DNA from: Penium margaritaceum
Taxonomy: Eukaryota; Streptophyta; Zygnematophyceae; Desmidiales; Peniaceae
DNA length: 64,000 nucleotides
Direction of reading: 5' to 3'
Assembly (NCBI GenBank): GCA_023375785.1
Contig: SZWC01004923.1
Location: 48,859 to 112,858 of the forward strand
The position numbers and the translations under genes were made by a program. Shown here one piece after another: positions 10,607 through 21,648 of the stretch. How positions within the stretch are numbered: position 1 is the stretch's first letter; each line of letters opens with the position of its first letter. Below the pieces are notes generated by a model, which saw nothing but the letters and a program-made list of their open reading frames with translations, was not told where the DNA came from and made no database searches.

Positions 10607-11654
10607 TGATGTATAAGCCAGATTAAATTCTTGCATCCAGCTCCGAGGGAGGAAGCGAGCCTGGATTTCTGTGCTACATGCATAGCAAGGTTGTGCATGC
10701 CTGCTGGCCCAGCTTGGTCAGCAGCTGTGTGGTGCAAGCAAACAGTGGGTACTTAATCCAGACCAGTCAGGGTGGGGCTACACCTGACTCGACTACAAGG
10801 ACCACTTGCATCTGCACATGCAAGCAAAGCTCTAGAGCAGGGACCACTCAACATCAGGTGGTGCATGCACAACTCAGCATTGCATCAACTACCACATGCA
10901 CAACTCAGCATCTGCATCAACTACTACATGCACAACTCAGCACGTACAAGAGGAAAAAAGAGTGGGGATCGCCTTGCGTCAGCGGGAGCATGGGCGACTT
11001 AGCAATTGGGACCACGGCCAAGTTGCCAACATTCAAAAAGCTTCCTTGAGGAGGAAGTGTTGTACCTTGGAGCGGGAAGATTTCTTGAGGCTGAAGCTAC
11101 GATCTTGAAGTAGGAAGTTTACTCTAGGCGTAGAGCAGTTGGTCAACTTGCCAAGATCCCACTATAAAAGCAAACTATACTTAGTCAGTCCAGTAGCTCG
11201 AACAGCCATTCAAGAAGCAACTCAGCACAAAACTCCAATTGTAAGACCAGTAGTCCATCTCTGCCAGACAACACCTCAGACAAAGACTTTATAGTTGCTC
11301 TCATCTCAAGACCCAAGTAAGCCTAGCAGCAGTCTCCCAGCCTTGGTAGGAGGACACCCTTGACTGATTGAATGCCTGACTACCTCGCCGTGGTGGCCAG
11401 ACTACTTGCACGACACAAGCTGCCTAGCTTGAGCTGTCTTGCTTGACGTTGCCCATCTTTTGGCCAGGATTTGTGTGTAGGCATGAGAGCCTAGAGTTCA
11501 TGTCTAACCTCAGCTCTTATTTATAGAGCCGATTCTGTCTGTATGGTCGAACTGTGTTGGAGTCTCCCTCTATCTACCCAATATGTTTGGCAGTGCTTTG
11601 TCAACATGGTTAGGAGGGTCTAAAAGTTGTGTATCTTGTTGGAGCTGCCCTCTG
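10607..11654 (+). repeat. 3' LTR of element C, left part
   Basis: It starts TGATGTATAAGCC, matching the 5' LTR start at 3939, and carries the same TATA box at 11163-11169. It is cut at 11654 by element B. The last five bases, CTCTG (11650-11654), are duplicated after B at 27917-27921. Confidence 0.88.
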
Positions 11655-12250
11655 TGTCTTGTGATTTGTGACGTTCCTGTACAGTCTACTGTGACCACTC
11701 CGCCATGTCCATACTCGTGCCGATCCCTGAGGCGGGCCCTGGTGACATCGGAGGGATGACGGGCGACGGACTACCAGCTTGGAGCTAGCCGACTACCGTT
11801 CCAGAACCCCGGACACTGCCGGGACTCCCTACTGTTTCTCTACAGCCAGTAGGAGTCTTTTCGGCGGACTGGACATGAGCCCGATTTGCATGCTTTTGCA
11901 TTGCGTGTCCACCGTCTGATGATGGATGCATGCATGTAACCAGTCGTAGCGTCCGTCTTGTGATCTTGCACATCTACGTTCAGACGGCGTAGCATTATGA
12001 CATGTGTGCGCAGAGTTATGGCCGAAACAGTGGTTTTGGGCCGGTTTTAGGACAGCTCTTGGACCGCCGCGTACGACACCCGCTCTGCGCCGTAGCAGAT
12101 ATTTAGGCCATGGACCTGTCATTTGTTATTTCTCTTTGTAAATGCTATTGAAGCATTCAGACAATTTGCCTTGTGTCCCCTAGCCAAACTCTTGCCGTTG
12201 CGTGCACAACCTGTGACTGTCGTCACCGTCTGATCAAGCACTGACGCCTG
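11655..12250 (+). repeat. 5' LTR of element B, left part
   Basis: It matches the 3' LTR at 27281 onward almost base for base in layout. Both contain RY-type GCATGCATG runs and a GTGGTTTTGGGCC block that is also conserved in A. Element A interrupts it at 12250, and the last 38 bp of the LTR reappear at 20744-20781. Confidence 0.9.
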
Positions 12251-12736
12251 TGTTGTGCTTTGTGCCGTCTTGTACAGTTTACTGTGACCACTCGGCCGTG
12301 TCCATACTCGTGCAGATCCCTGAGGCAGGCGGCCCTGGTGACACCGGCGCGACGACAGGCGGCGGACTACCCGTCTGGAGCTGACCGACCACTGTTCCAG
12401 AGCCCCAGATGTCACCGGGACTCCCTGCTGTGCTTTCTACGTCCTGCAGGCGCCTTTCGGCGGATAGGGCATGAGGCCCATTTGCATGTTTTTGCATTAT
12501 ATACTCGCTGTCAGTCGATGGATGCATGCATGTGACCAGTCGTTGCGTGCGTCTTTTGATTCTGCACGTCTAGGTTCAGACGGCGTAGGATTCTGACATG
12601 TGTGCGCAGAGTTACGGCCAAAACAGTGGTTTTGGGCCGGTTTTAGGACAGCTCTTGGACTGCCGCGTGCGANCTGACTGGACAGTGTCGCCACGTCAGC
12701 AGCAGCAAGGCTAGGAAGCTTCCTAGCAGTTTCTCT
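12251..12736 (+). repeat. 5' LTR of element A
   Basis: It starts TGTTGTGCTTTGTGCC, the same as the 3' copy, and ends immediately before the PBS. It has a TATA-like TATATA at 12498-12503, a GCATGCATG run, and GGAAGCTTCC at 12714-12723. Confidence 0.88.
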
Positions 12737-12748
12737 TGGTATCAGAGC
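12737..12748 (+). other. primer-binding site of element A
   Basis: TGGTATCAGAGC is complementary to the 3' end of plant initiator-Met tRNA, the usual Copia primer. It directly follows the LTR. Confidence 0.92.
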
Positions 12749-12759
12749 GGTGAGACAGA

Positions 12760-13470
12760 TCTCACCGAGCTGCGCAGCAGAGACGCAGCAGAGCAGCAGC
12801 AGTGAGAGTCACCGCTGCAGCAGATCTTCTAGGACCGGTTGGAGACGGTCGACCGCCGTCAACGTGAGACCGCAGCTGCAGAGACAGCAGCAGCGACGCG
12901 TACCACCACGCAGAGAGGCGTGGCGGCGGCGGTGCCAGCAGTCCTCCCACAGCCGCAGCAGCTGAGTAGCAGCAGCAGCGCAGCAGCCACAGCCGCAGCA
13001 GCAGCGTGACAGCAGCCGCGGCAGCAGCAGCGCAGCAGCAGCGGCGGCAGCAGCAGCGCAGCAGCCGCAGCGGCGGGGGCGGCAACAGCAGCCGCAGCGG
13101 TAGCAGCAGCACCAGCAGCCGCAGCGCAGCTGCAGCAGCAGAAGCAGCGGCGGCAGCGGCGGCAGCAGCGGCAGCAGCGTGCAGCGTGCAGCGCAGAAGC
13201 ACAGCAGCAGCAGCAGCGCAGCAGCACGGCAGCGCAGCAGCAGCAGCGGGCGGCGGCGGAAGCGAGCTGCTGCTGCAGAGCGCAACAGCAGCAGCGGCAG
13301 CGTGCAGCTGCTGCTGCCACCGCCGCGCACGCAGCCACGCAGCTGCTGCTGCAGCTGCCCGCGCAGCTGCAGCAGCAGCTGGGCGGAAGCTGCCGCGCAG
13401 CTTCCGCGCAGCCTCCGCGCAGCCGCCACTGGGCGGCTGCACGCTCGCGCAGAACCGCGAGCGAAACCAA
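12760..13470 (+). repeat. CAG/GCN-rich leader of element A
   Basis: About 700 bp of AGCAGC-type low-complexity sequence lies between the PBS and gag. Every frame translates as poly-Ala, poly-Ser, poly-Gln or Cys/Arg runs, so the long apparent ORFs here are not genes. It ends in an A-run at about 13469-13492. Element B has a comparable leader. Confidence 0.85.
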
Positions 13471-13507
13471 AAAAAAAAAAAAAAAAAAAAAACGTCAGCG
13501 TCGACGC

Positions 13508-13575
13508 TGACGTCAGCATTTTGCTTGCTGACGTCATCAGGTCGTGCTGACGTCAGCAACCACCTGCTGACGTCA
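13508..13575 (+). promoter_or_regulatory. four phased TGACGTCA palindromes in A leader
   Basis: Perfect TGACGTCA octamers lie at 13508-13515, 13529-13536, 13548-13555 and 13568-13575, spaced 21, 19 and 20 bp. This octamer is the core bound by bZIP factors (CRE, TGA and HY5 classes). Spacing of about two helical turns puts all four on one face of the DNA. A regulatory role is inferred. Confidence 0.6.
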
Positions 13576-13699
13576 GCACCATACTTAGGCAAATTTTTTG
13601 CCGGAAGGTCAAAAGTTGCCAGCATTGCAACTCCTCGAGAAACGCAGACAGCACTGCAATCCGACAAACTTGACCCGTCGTCCCATACTGAGCGGCGAC

Positions 13700-15240
13700 A
13701 TGAGTTCGCCCGACAAGGACAAGGCGCCAGCTGATCCCTCCGCCTCTTCTTCCGAGGTGCTCAGCCCTCGCTCACGGGCGATCGCGGATCTACGTAGCCA
13801 GCAGGAGGAGATGAGTCGCCTGCAGCGAGAGCAGACTGAGTCGATTCGCACGCTGACAGAGCTTCTGCGTGCTCAGTCCACGGCTCCCTCGCGGGCTTCT
13901 GGAGGAGTTGCCGGTCTTCTGGCATCCGCACAGCACTCGACTCGGGTGGCCATGACAGGGGTTCTGCCTACCGCACCTCCTGGCGCACACTCTCCACCAC
14001 CTGAGGACCTCTCTGGTGACGAGTCACTCATGCCAGGTTTCGAGGATGACGCCCAGGAGCGGGAGATCCGTCTTCTACGCGAGCTTCTTCGTCAGCTGCA
14101 GACGGGCATGCGACCTCCACCTGCGTCTCCGATGCGACCGTCATTTCCTTCTCTCGGAGATCACCCTCTTCCAGGGTTCTTCCCTGTCTCTCGGCCTCCT
14201 CAGCCTGCGGCTGCCCTTCCCACGGAGCGGCAGCCAAAGGACTTTGAGGCGCCACCCCCACGGTACATCAGCGAGGATGGTTTTGACTGCTGGGAGATCC
14301 TGTTTCAGGTGTGGGCCACCTCCGAGGGAGTCTGGCCTTACTACCACAGCCCATACCAGACGACAGACCCAGCACAGGTGTCGACAGCTGCTCGGGCCAT
14401 GCGAGGACTTCTCTACGCCATGCCACGCGAGACTGTCGTCGACTTCCGCCCCTTCCTTGGCGAGGCTGGCACAGGCACCGGAGCTGACCCTCGTGGAGGT
14501 TGGGATCTGGCGCTGTCCCTACTGGCCGCAGAGACGCACGCCATGCGTGCGTCCCACATCCGCGCCTTCCATTCGCTTTGTCAGGGACCAGCGGAGCCTG
14601 CGGCGGATTACTGGCGACGCGCCATGCGCATTTACACGCGCCTGGGTACCTCAGGGGGCACACAGCTGTGGGCACTCCGGGCGATCATGCTCGGAGTTCG
14701 CCTGGAGTACACCGACATCTTCGACCGGTACAGCGACGCCGTTCTCGAGCCCTTCTCGGCCTCCATGCAGTTGCTCCCTTCGACGCATCAGCTTTTCCTC
14801 CAAGTGACGTCGACCCGCGAGGCTGCAGTAGCACATCAGGAGACGTCCCTCGCTGCAGCAGTTCTCGCCTCACCACCATCTTCCATCCTGCAGTCACCTT
14901 CATCCACCTCCATCACGACCTCATCTTCCTCTTCCTCCTCGATCCCGTCTACACCCATGCAGACGCAGGGCGTCGCAGCAGCCGCCCAGGGGAAGAAGAA
15001 GAACAGGAAGCGCGGATCGGGCTAGCAGCAGTCGTCATCCAGTGGTAGCAGTGGGCGTTCCGTCCACTGCTACAACTGTGGAGGTGGCCATCGCTACACC
15101 GAGTGCCAGCAGCCGCTTGACTGGGGGCGCATCACCCGTGGACTTCAGGCGGCCCATGCTGCTCGTACCGCGCCCGGGACGTCGTCCGCACACTCCTCGG
15201 GCCGCGCGGCGACTACGACTGCAGCTGTTCCTGCGTCCTT
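13700..15240 (+). pseudogene. gag region of element A
   Basis: The start is the ATG at 13700 (MSSPDKDKAPADPS), about 120 bp after the TGACGTCA array. A coiled-coil-like segment (LRSQQEEMSRLQREQ) comes first. The Copia gag core follows, including WEILFQVWATSEGVW and LRAIMLGVRLEYTDIF. Then comes a Ser-rich basic stretch and a zinc knuckle CYNCGGGHRYTEC at about 15068-15106. The knuckle spacing is CX2CX3HX4C, one residue shorter than the usual CX2CX4HX4C. The function is capsid formation and RNA packaging. It is treated as a fossil reading frame. Confidence 0.85.
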
Positions 15241-18200
15241 GCCAGCGAGCAGCAGTGATCCAGACCCACGTGACCGCACCATCGCCGAGCTACGTCATCT
15301 TCTGGCGCTTCGCTTACAGGGAGGTGCGAGTGTGCTGTCATCGTCGAGTGGGTCACAGACTGCTTGTTCGTCCGCCTTCGTGACTCGTGATGATACATGT
15401 GGGGGAGCACAGTCCGCATGTGATGAGGATGGGCCTGACTGCACAGACTGGATCCATGAGTCTCACCTTCGTGATGTCCGTCGTTCCGTCCCACTGCCGG
15501 CTCAGCGTCCCTCTGATGCCGAGTGTTCCATTGCTCGTTGTACAGTGACGTCCACCGGTCGTGACCCCAGTGGCACTTGGATCATCGATTCCGGTGCCAC
15601 TCACCACATGACGTGTCGTCGCAGTGACTTTGTGGTTCTTGGTCCCGTCACGACTGTTCGTTCTGTTCGCACCGGCTCTGGTCAGTCCTTACCCGTCCAC
15701 GGTGTTGGGGTTGTGTGCTTCGATGGTCCGTCTGGCCCCTTGTATCTCTCTGACGTGCTATTTGTACCTGATCTTGAGCTCAGCCTGCTGTCTGTGCGTG
15801 CCTGCACTCTGATGGGTCTCTCTGTTGAGCACACTGCTGATTCGGCGACTGTGACTGCCNTCATCCACCTCCATCACGACCTCATCTTCCTCTTCCTCCT
15901 CGACCCCGTCTACACCCACGCAGACGCAGGGCGTCGCAGCAGCCGCCCAGGGGAAGAAGAAGAACAGGAAGCGCGGATCGGGCCAGCAGCAGTCGTCATC
16001 CAGTGGTAGCAGTGGGCGTTCCGTCCACTGCTACAACTGTGGAGGTGCCCATCGCTACACCGAGTGCCAGCAGCCGCTTGACTGGGGGCGCATCACCCGT
16101 GGACTTCAGGCGGCCCATGCTGCTCGTACCGCGCCCGGGACGTCGTCCGCACACTCCTCGGGCCGCGCGGCGACTACGACTGCAGCTGTTCCTACGTCCT
16201 CGCCAGCGAGCAGCAGTGATCCAGACCCACGTGACCGCACCATCGCCGAGCTACGTCATCTTCTGGCGCTTCGCTTACAGGGAGGTGCGAGTGTGCTGTC
16301 ATCGTCGAGTGGGTCACAGACTGCTTGTTCGTCCGCCTTCGTGACTCGTGATGATACATGTGGGGGAGCACAGTCCGCATGTGATGAGGATGGGCCTGAC
16401 TGCACAGACTGGATCCATGAGTCTCACCTTCGTGATGTCCGTCGTTCCGTCCCACTGCCGGCTCAGCGTCCCTCTGATGCCGAGTGTTCCATTGCTCGTT
16501 GTACAATGACGTCCACCGGTCGTGACCCCAGTGGCACTTGGATCATCGATTCCGGTACCACTCACCACATGACGTGTCGTCGCAGTGACTTTGTGGTTCT
16601 TGGTCCCGTCACGACTGTTCGTTCTGTTCGCACCGGCTCTGGTCAGTCCTTACCCGTCCACGGTGTTGGGGTTGTGTGCTTCGATGGTCTGTCTGGCCCC
16701 TTGTATCTCTCTGACGTGCTATTTGTACCTGATCTTGAGCTCAGCCTGCTGTCTGTGCGTGCCTGCACTCTGATGGGTCTCTCTGTTGAGCACACTGCTG
16801 ATTCGGCGACTGTGACTGCCTCTGACACCCGTAGCATTGTCTTGCGTGCTTCAGTCGTTGATGACCTGTACCGCATTGCTCGGCCCTCCTCCCCTCGCTC
16901 CCCTACGTCCTCTGGTCGCGTTTTTGTTACTGGTGTTCTATCCCCAGACCACCAGAGGTTGCTCCACCGCCGTCTGTGTCACGTGGGCTCCGACACTGTG
17001 TCGAAGCTCATCCGGACACAGCCCGCTCTTGGTCTTGACGTGGCTTCTTTCGAGAAGCCACCCAAGACCGACTGCCTTTTTTGCGCCCAGGGTAAGATGC
17101 ACCGGTGCACTTACCCTGATTCGCGTTCCCGAGCGATGCGGCCCCTCGAGTTGGTCCACTTGGACCTGCTTGGTCCTCTCCCGGTGGAGTCCGTATCCGA
17201 GAGGGGCCGATATGTTCTGACACTGACTGATGACTTCACCCGGATGCGGTGGGTCTACAGTCTGCGTCAGAAGAGCGACGCCGCCCTCGCGGTTCGGCTC
17301 TGGCTCGTGATGGCTGAGCGTCAATCTCGCCACACGTTACACACCTTCCGATCGGATCGCGGTGGCGAGTACCTTGGTGAGATGGACGCCTTCTTTGCTG
17401 AGCACGGCATTTTTCACCAGGTCTCCGCTCCTGCCACCCCACAGCAGAACGGTGTCTCTGAGCGCTGGAACCGCACCATGGAGGACGCGGTCCGCGCCAT
17501 GCGGTCTGAGTGCGGTCTCCCGGAGTCCTTCGCCTTCGAGGGTTTCTCCTACATGACCTGGGTCTGGAACCGCCTCCCGCATGGTCCGCTTCCGGACCAT
17601 GTTACACCGTACGAGCTCTGGTNGACCAGCAGGGGTCCAAGGTCTCCCCTCGGGGTCGCTTGTGTGCCTTTATCGGCGTCTCCCCGCGGTCGAAGGCCTG
17701 GCGCTTCTGGGACCCCACTCGCCGTCGTGTCATTGAGTCTCGAGACGCGCTGTTTTTTTAGTCACTCACTTACCGTGATCTGACTTCCATCACAGCCCTC
17801 TCTGCCACCCATGTCCCTTCCTGTGAGGGTTCTCGGCGGATGGGGGAGATGCCTCCGCCGTCGACCACTGGTCGCCAGGCTGATGGGTCCGCTCGAGCCC
17901 CCTCTTGGTCTCCAGCACTTGACGACCCAGCTATTATCGCCGTTGGCCCAGAGGTATCGCCTGTCCCTGCTAGCACCTCTGCTCAGGCGTCTGACCCAGT
18001 CCAGCCCACGTCTGTCCCTGCTAGCACCCCTGTCCAGGTGTCTGACCCAGTCCAGCCCACTTCTGTCCCTGCTTCGACTGACACTCTTTCAGTGTCTGGG
18101 CCGGCCTTACCCGCTGACACCCCCAGCTTTGGGTCCCCCACACACGCGTCTCCTTGCACGGCATCCCCGGCTGCCTCGTCTCAGTCCTCACCTGCTGCGG

Positions 18201-20000
18201 TTGTCCCTGACCCTGTGGAGGTGTCCGTCTCTGTGCCTGCTGCTCGTCCCTCGACCTCCGGTTACTCTCGTGAGCCCGGTGGTTGCCTTCGACCACTGGA
18301 TTCCGGAGCTCAGCGGGTGTCGGGTCCCGGACCCAGGCGCCCCACTCGCAGCATCGCGAGTGGTGATCCAGGCACAAAGGCCCTAGGCCTGAGTGCCCGC
18401 ACTGAGCCTACAGAGGTACACCCAGCGTGCCCCATCGGGCACGATCTGGTCACTCGCGAGTTCCATATCGCCTGTGACGCAGCAGCTGATCTCGTGACTG
18501 TCAGGCCTGACACTGTGGTGTCTGCACTTGCCACGCAGAGTTCCCCCTCTCTGGCCCCTGATCCGGGCACATTGAGGGAGGCTCTCTCATCGCAGGATTC
18601 TGATGCCTGGCGAGCTGCTTGCGAGAATGAGCTTCGCGCTATCCGAGAGCACGGAGTCTATGAGCTGGTCGATCTTCCCCCTGGGAGGAAGGCGATTCAG
18701 GTCAAGTGGGTCTTTCGCAAGAAAGTGAAGCCTGATGGCTCACTGGAACGCTACAAGGCCCGCTTGGTCGTCAAGGGGTTCTCTCAGATTGAGGGAGTTG
18801 ACTACACTGACACCTTTGCCCCTNAGCCACCAGGCTTTGAGGACGGTGACAACGTCTGGCGCTTGCGCAAGTCCTTGTACGGCCTCAAACAGTCTCCACG
18901 GTGTTGGAACCGGGAGATCACAGGCACCTTGACTCGTGCGGGATACGTACAGAGCGAGGCTGATCCCTCGCTGTTCATCCTGCCGACACCCGAGCGTCTT
19001 ACCGCCATCCTGGTCTATGTTGATGACCTTCTGATTGCGTCTCCATCCCTGGAGGCCGTGAAGGAGGCCAAGGCTGTCCCGCAGACCGCCTACAGGATGA
19101 AGGACCTCAGTCCTGCATCGGTGTTTCTCGGTATAGAGATCGTACGTGATCGCAGACATCGGACACTGCTGCTGCATCAGGCCCGATATGCACGAGTCGT
19201 GGGGGAGCGCTTTAGCAATCTCCTTGGTGCAATGCCCACTGCTTCCACACCCATCACACCTGATGGGCAGGATGCCCTGAAGGTGGATGACCCTACACAG
19301 CTGGGGGAGACAGTGGACGTGACCTTGTACCTCCGTCTGATCGGATCTCTGATGTACCTGGCCACGACCACGCGTCCCGACATCGCGTTCGCCGTCAACC
19401 TCCTCGCTCAGTTCTCGCAGGCTCCACGTGCGAGAGCTCTTCACGCGGCTGTGCGAGTGGTACGGTACGTGGTTTCCACGCCGTATCTCGGACTCTGCTT
19501 TCGTCGGCAGTGTTCGGTGGTCCTTGACGGCTACACTGACAGCGACTGGGCTTGGATTCCCGACGGGCGCAGTCGCACCGGCTACGTGTTCCTGCTCGGT
19601 GGTACCGCTTTGTCATGGCGAAGCGGGAAGCAGGGCTGCATCGCACATAGCTCGTCGGAGGCAGAGTATGTGGCTTTGGGGGTAGGGGCTGCTGAGGCAG
19701 TCTGGCTGCAGCGCTTGTTTCTTGAGCTTGGGCAGTCAGTACCCGCCATTGTGTTGCGTTGCGACAACCAGAGTGCTCTCGCCATTGCGGAGAACTCTGG
19801 TGTGTTTCATGCTCACACAAAGCACATTGCGGTTGAGCATCACTTCGTTCGTGATCTGGTGGAGCGACGCGTGATCTCCATCATGTGGGTTGGCACTGAC
19901 TTGCAGCGAGCTGATTTCTTGACGAAGGCACTTGCACGCGGAAAGATCCTGGTGGCCATTCGTTCTGTTGGACTTCGCCCCGTGCGTGACAGTGGTTGAG
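15241..20000 (+). pseudogene. pol region of element A (PR-INT-RT-RH)
   Basis: The domain order PR-INT-RT-RH defines Copia. Protease has the DSGA motif. Integrase has the HHCC finger (HRRLCHVGSD, CLFCAQGKMH) and a DDE core with LDLLGPLP, FRSDRGGEY and the QQNGVSERWN block. RT has KWVFRKKVKPDGSLERYKAR and YVDDLLIAS. RNase H has YTDSDW and the LRCDNQSALA block. The terminator is a TGA after RPVRDSG at about 20000. It is a fossil with a few breaks, some probably from the assembly. Confidence 0.88.
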
Positions 20001-20092
20001 TGTGGGATGTACGTTGCCGTCTCATCTGTCTGTGTCACTCACTCTGTGATTGTACCAGTGCTACACGCGTATGGACATGCGTACCATCGGGT

Positions 20093-20102
20093 CATGGGGG
20101 AG
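20093..20102 (+). other. polypurine tract of element A
   Basis: CATGGGGGAG directly precedes the 3' LTR start. The identical tract occurs in B (27271-27280) and Copia-1 (2281-2290). Confidence 0.85.
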
Positions 20103-20743
20103 TGTTGTGCTTTGTGCCGTCTTGTACAGTTTACTGTGACCACTCGGCCGTGTCCATACTCGTGCAGATCCCTGAGGCAGGCGGCCCTGGTGACACCGGC
20201 GCGACGACAGGCGGCGGACTACCCGTCTGGAGCTGACCGACCACTGTTCCAGAACCCCAGATGTCACCGGGACTCCCTGCTGTGCTTTCTACGTCCTGCA
20301 GGCGCCTTTCGGCGGACAGGGCATGAGGCCCATTTGCATGTTTTTGCATTATATACTCGCTGTCAGTCGATGGATGCATGCATGTGACCAGTCGTTGCGT
20401 GCGTCTTTTGATTCTGCACGTCTAGGTTCAGACGGCGTAGGATTCTGACATGTGTGCGCAGAGTTACGGCCAAAACAGTGGTTTTGGGCCGGTTTTAGGA
20501 CAGCTCTTGGACTGCCGCGTGCGACACCCGCCGTGCGCCGCGGCAGGTATTTATGCCCTGGACCTGTCATTTGTCATCTCTCTCTGCATTTACTAAGCTA
20601 TTGAAGCTTATGAGACTTTGCGCGTCTCCCTAGCCTGATCCTTGCTGTTTCTTGCACCTGCCTGCTTGCTAGTGCGTCAGCTGACTGGACAGTGTCGCCA
20701 TGTCAGCAGCAGCAAGGCTAGGAAGCTTCCTAGCAGTTTCTCT
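20103..20743 (+). repeat. 3' LTR of element A
   Basis: It is a 641-bp copy nearly identical to the 5' LTR. GGAAGCTTCC lies at 20721-20730. The sequence after it resumes the interrupted LTR of B. Confidence 0.9.
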
Positions 20744-20781
20744 ACGGGAGTGTTGCTAGGAAGCTTCCTTGCATATTCTCA
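20744..20781 (+). repeat. 5' LTR of element B, right end
   Basis: These 38 bp match the last bases of the B 3' LTR (ending at 27916) and contain GGAAGCTTCC. The B PBS follows at once, which shows that A was inserted inside this LTR. Confidence 0.85.
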
Positions 20782-20793
20782 TGGTATCAGAGC
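20782..20793 (+). other. primer-binding site of element B
   Basis: TGGTATCAGAGC directly follows the TTCTCA end of the LTR, as in element A. Confidence 0.92.
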
Positions 20794-20824
20794 AGTTAGA
20801 CAATTCTTACTGAGCTACGCAACA

Positions 20825-21420
20825 GAGCAGCAGCAGTGAGAGTCACCGCTGTAGCAGATCTACTAGGGCCTGTCGAAGACAACCGGTCGCCGTCGACACA
20901 GCCCACACCCATCACGTGAGACCGTAGCAGCAGCGTTGCCACCGTGCCAGCAGCAGTATAGCAATAGAGCAGCAGCAACAACAGCAGCAGCACTAGTAGC
21001 AGCGCCGTAGTAGCAGGTGCAACACCGCATGGCAGCTGCAGCGAGTGCACCCGCCGTCCGCAACTGCAGCGGCGGCCGCGGCAGCAGCAGCGAGGAGGGG
21101 CAGCAACGGCAGCAGCAGAGCAGCAACAACAGCAACAGCAGCGCAACAGCAACAGCGGCAGCCGCGGCGGCAGCAGCAGAGCAGCAGCAGCTGTAGCAGC
21201 AGCAGCAACGGCGCGCGGTGGCGGCAGCGAGCAGCAGCCACAGCGCACAGCAGCAGCAACGGCATTGCGCAGCCGCTGCTGCCACTACTGTGCACGCCGC
21301 CACGCAGCTGCTGCTGTAGCTGATAGCACAATTGCACCACGAGCTGAGCGAAAGCTGCTACGCAGCCTCCGCGCAACTTTTGCGCAGCCGCCACGGAGCG
21401 GCTGCACGCTCGTGCAGAAC
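20825..21420 (+). repeat. CAG/GCN-rich leader of element B
   Basis: This is low-complexity AGC-type sequence between PBS and gag, in the same position and of similar length as in A. Apparent ORFs in all frames are repeat translations. Confidence 0.8.
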
Positions 21421-21455
21421 CACAAGAGAAAAAAAAGGGGAGGAGGGAGTCGAGC

Positions 21456-21524
21456 CGACGTCAGCATTTTTTCTTGCTGACATCATCAGGTCGTGCTGAT
21501 GTCAGCAACCACCTGCTGACGTCA
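21456..21524 (+). promoter_or_regulatory. decayed four-site TGACGTCA-like array in B leader
   Basis: Four TGACGTCA-like octamers begin at 21456, 21478, 21497 and 21517, at the same spacing as in A. One core is perfect and three deviate by one base. Shared spacing between A and B supports a common ancestral array. Confidence 0.5.
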
Positions 21525-21648
21525 GCACCATACTTAGCCAAATTTTTGGCCGGACAGTCCAAAATTGCCAGCGTCTCAACTCCTCGAGAAACGCTGACGC
21601 TTTTGAAATCCGACAAACTTGACCTATCGACCCATACTAAGAGGCGAC

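Larger units (their letters stand above)
12251..20743 (+). mobile_element. Ty1/Copia retrotransposon A, young, inserted in B
   Basis: The LTRs are 12251-12736 and 20103-20743. About three differences were seen over roughly 485 comparable bases, so it is the youngest element here. The PBS is at 12737-12748, with a CAG-rich leader, gag from 13700, protease (WIIDSGATHHM), integrase with HHCC and DDE parts at about 16950-17620, RT at about 18570-19140, RNase H at about 19520-19999 and the PPT at 20093-20102. It is close to whole in layout, with a handful of breaks. Several ambiguous bases and one internally repeated block suggest that some of these are assembly problems. A clean target-site duplication was not evident. 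Confidence 0.93.

Noticed and set aside
10592-11654. Independent dispersed repeat homologous to 3.9-5.4 kb
   Set aside because: It is the 3' LTR of element C, interrupted by B and completed at 27917-28361.
12762-13667. 300-residue reverse frame and matching forward frames in the CAG-rich leader
   Set aside because: The translations are Ala, Cys, Leu, Ser or Arg runs from AGC repeats, present in all frames at once, so they are compositional and not genes.
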